From NCBI RefSeq assembly GCF_000003815.2, contig NC_049996.1, positions 1,857,349-1,921,348 on the forward strand: a stretch of 64,000 nt of DNA, given 5' to 3'. The stretch is not shown here. Below: more notes on the stretch, generated by a model. That model saw only the letters and a program-made list of their open reading frames with translations. It searched no databases and had not been told where the DNA came from. Position 1 is the first letter of the stretch. The stretch is from Branchiostoma floridae (Eukaryota > Chordata > Leptocardii > Amphioxiformes > Branchiostomatidae).

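Larger units (their letters stand above)
61418..63929. other. Propeller-1 introns 61418-61845, 62024-62554, 62778-63350, 63514-63929, nothing recognisable
   Basis: A/T-rich intron sequence only. Confidence 0.55.

Overview
The window is an intron-rich animal locus dominated by one gene on the minus strand. It is the middle of a giant endocytic receptor, an LRP1 (low-density lipoprotein receptor-related protein 1) orthologue. I can place 63 coding exons, about 9.8 kb of coding sequence or 3,270 codons. All splice boundaries are GT-AG and every exon-to-exon phase closes without a frameshift. The module order is that of vertebrate LRP1: beta-propeller 1 (exons from 64000 to 61846), EGF, propeller 2, EGF, a cluster of 8 LDLa repeats (53044-46303), two EGFs, propellers 3 to 6 separated by EGFs (45730-26905), EGF, a cluster of 10 LDLa repeats (25473-9427), EGF plus calcium-type EGF, propeller 7 (7525-4343), EGF, and the first five LDLa repeats of cluster IV (3716-940). 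The amino-terminal end lies beyond 64000. The rest of cluster IV, propeller 8, the membrane span and the tail lie beyond position 1. A single pre-duplication LRP1/LRP1B-type gene, tRNA-derived SINEs and very dense small DNA transposons suggest an invertebrate deuterostome, most likely amphioxus (Branchiostoma). The organism call is inference.

The introns hold most of the novelty. The 10-kb intron between LDLa11 and LDLa12 (15270-25347) is a transposon refuge. Inside it, a ~6.08-kb element (about 19113-25195) carries an apparently intact two-exon gene for a 1,292-residue protein on the same strand as LRP1. The element ends in short inverted AGGGGT termini, is flanked by the duplicated target AGAAATAA, and has split an older interspersed repeat whose other copies in the window show the unbroken site. 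The protein has a long coiled coil, an HSDGTSRD motif, a CNLH motif, a D/C-rich motif followed by EPYWRLIE, a nine-fold SDAEE acidic tract and a Tudor/SH3-like carboxyl end. I cannot name its superfamily. It is the best candidate here for an undescribed mobile system.

A second unusual pattern is tandem duplication of splice acceptors. The acceptor plus about 95-102 nt of exon is repeated five times upstream of the propeller-7 exon at 5889-6076 and seven times at the propeller-3 exon at 43899-44103. Both arrays hit the same structural position (the AVDWVG..YW strand). A third array, carrying little exon sequence, sits at the propeller-4 exon at 39786-40016. There is also a symmetric 36-nt microexon candidate in propeller 2 (59595-59630).

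The remaining introns contain SINEs with intact target duplications, hAT-like and Tigger/pogo-like MITEs, fold-back elements, a LINE reverse-transcriptase remnant, minisatellites, a homopurine tract and one 100-base assembly gap (30649-30748). No RNA gene, CRISPR array or second host gene is supported.
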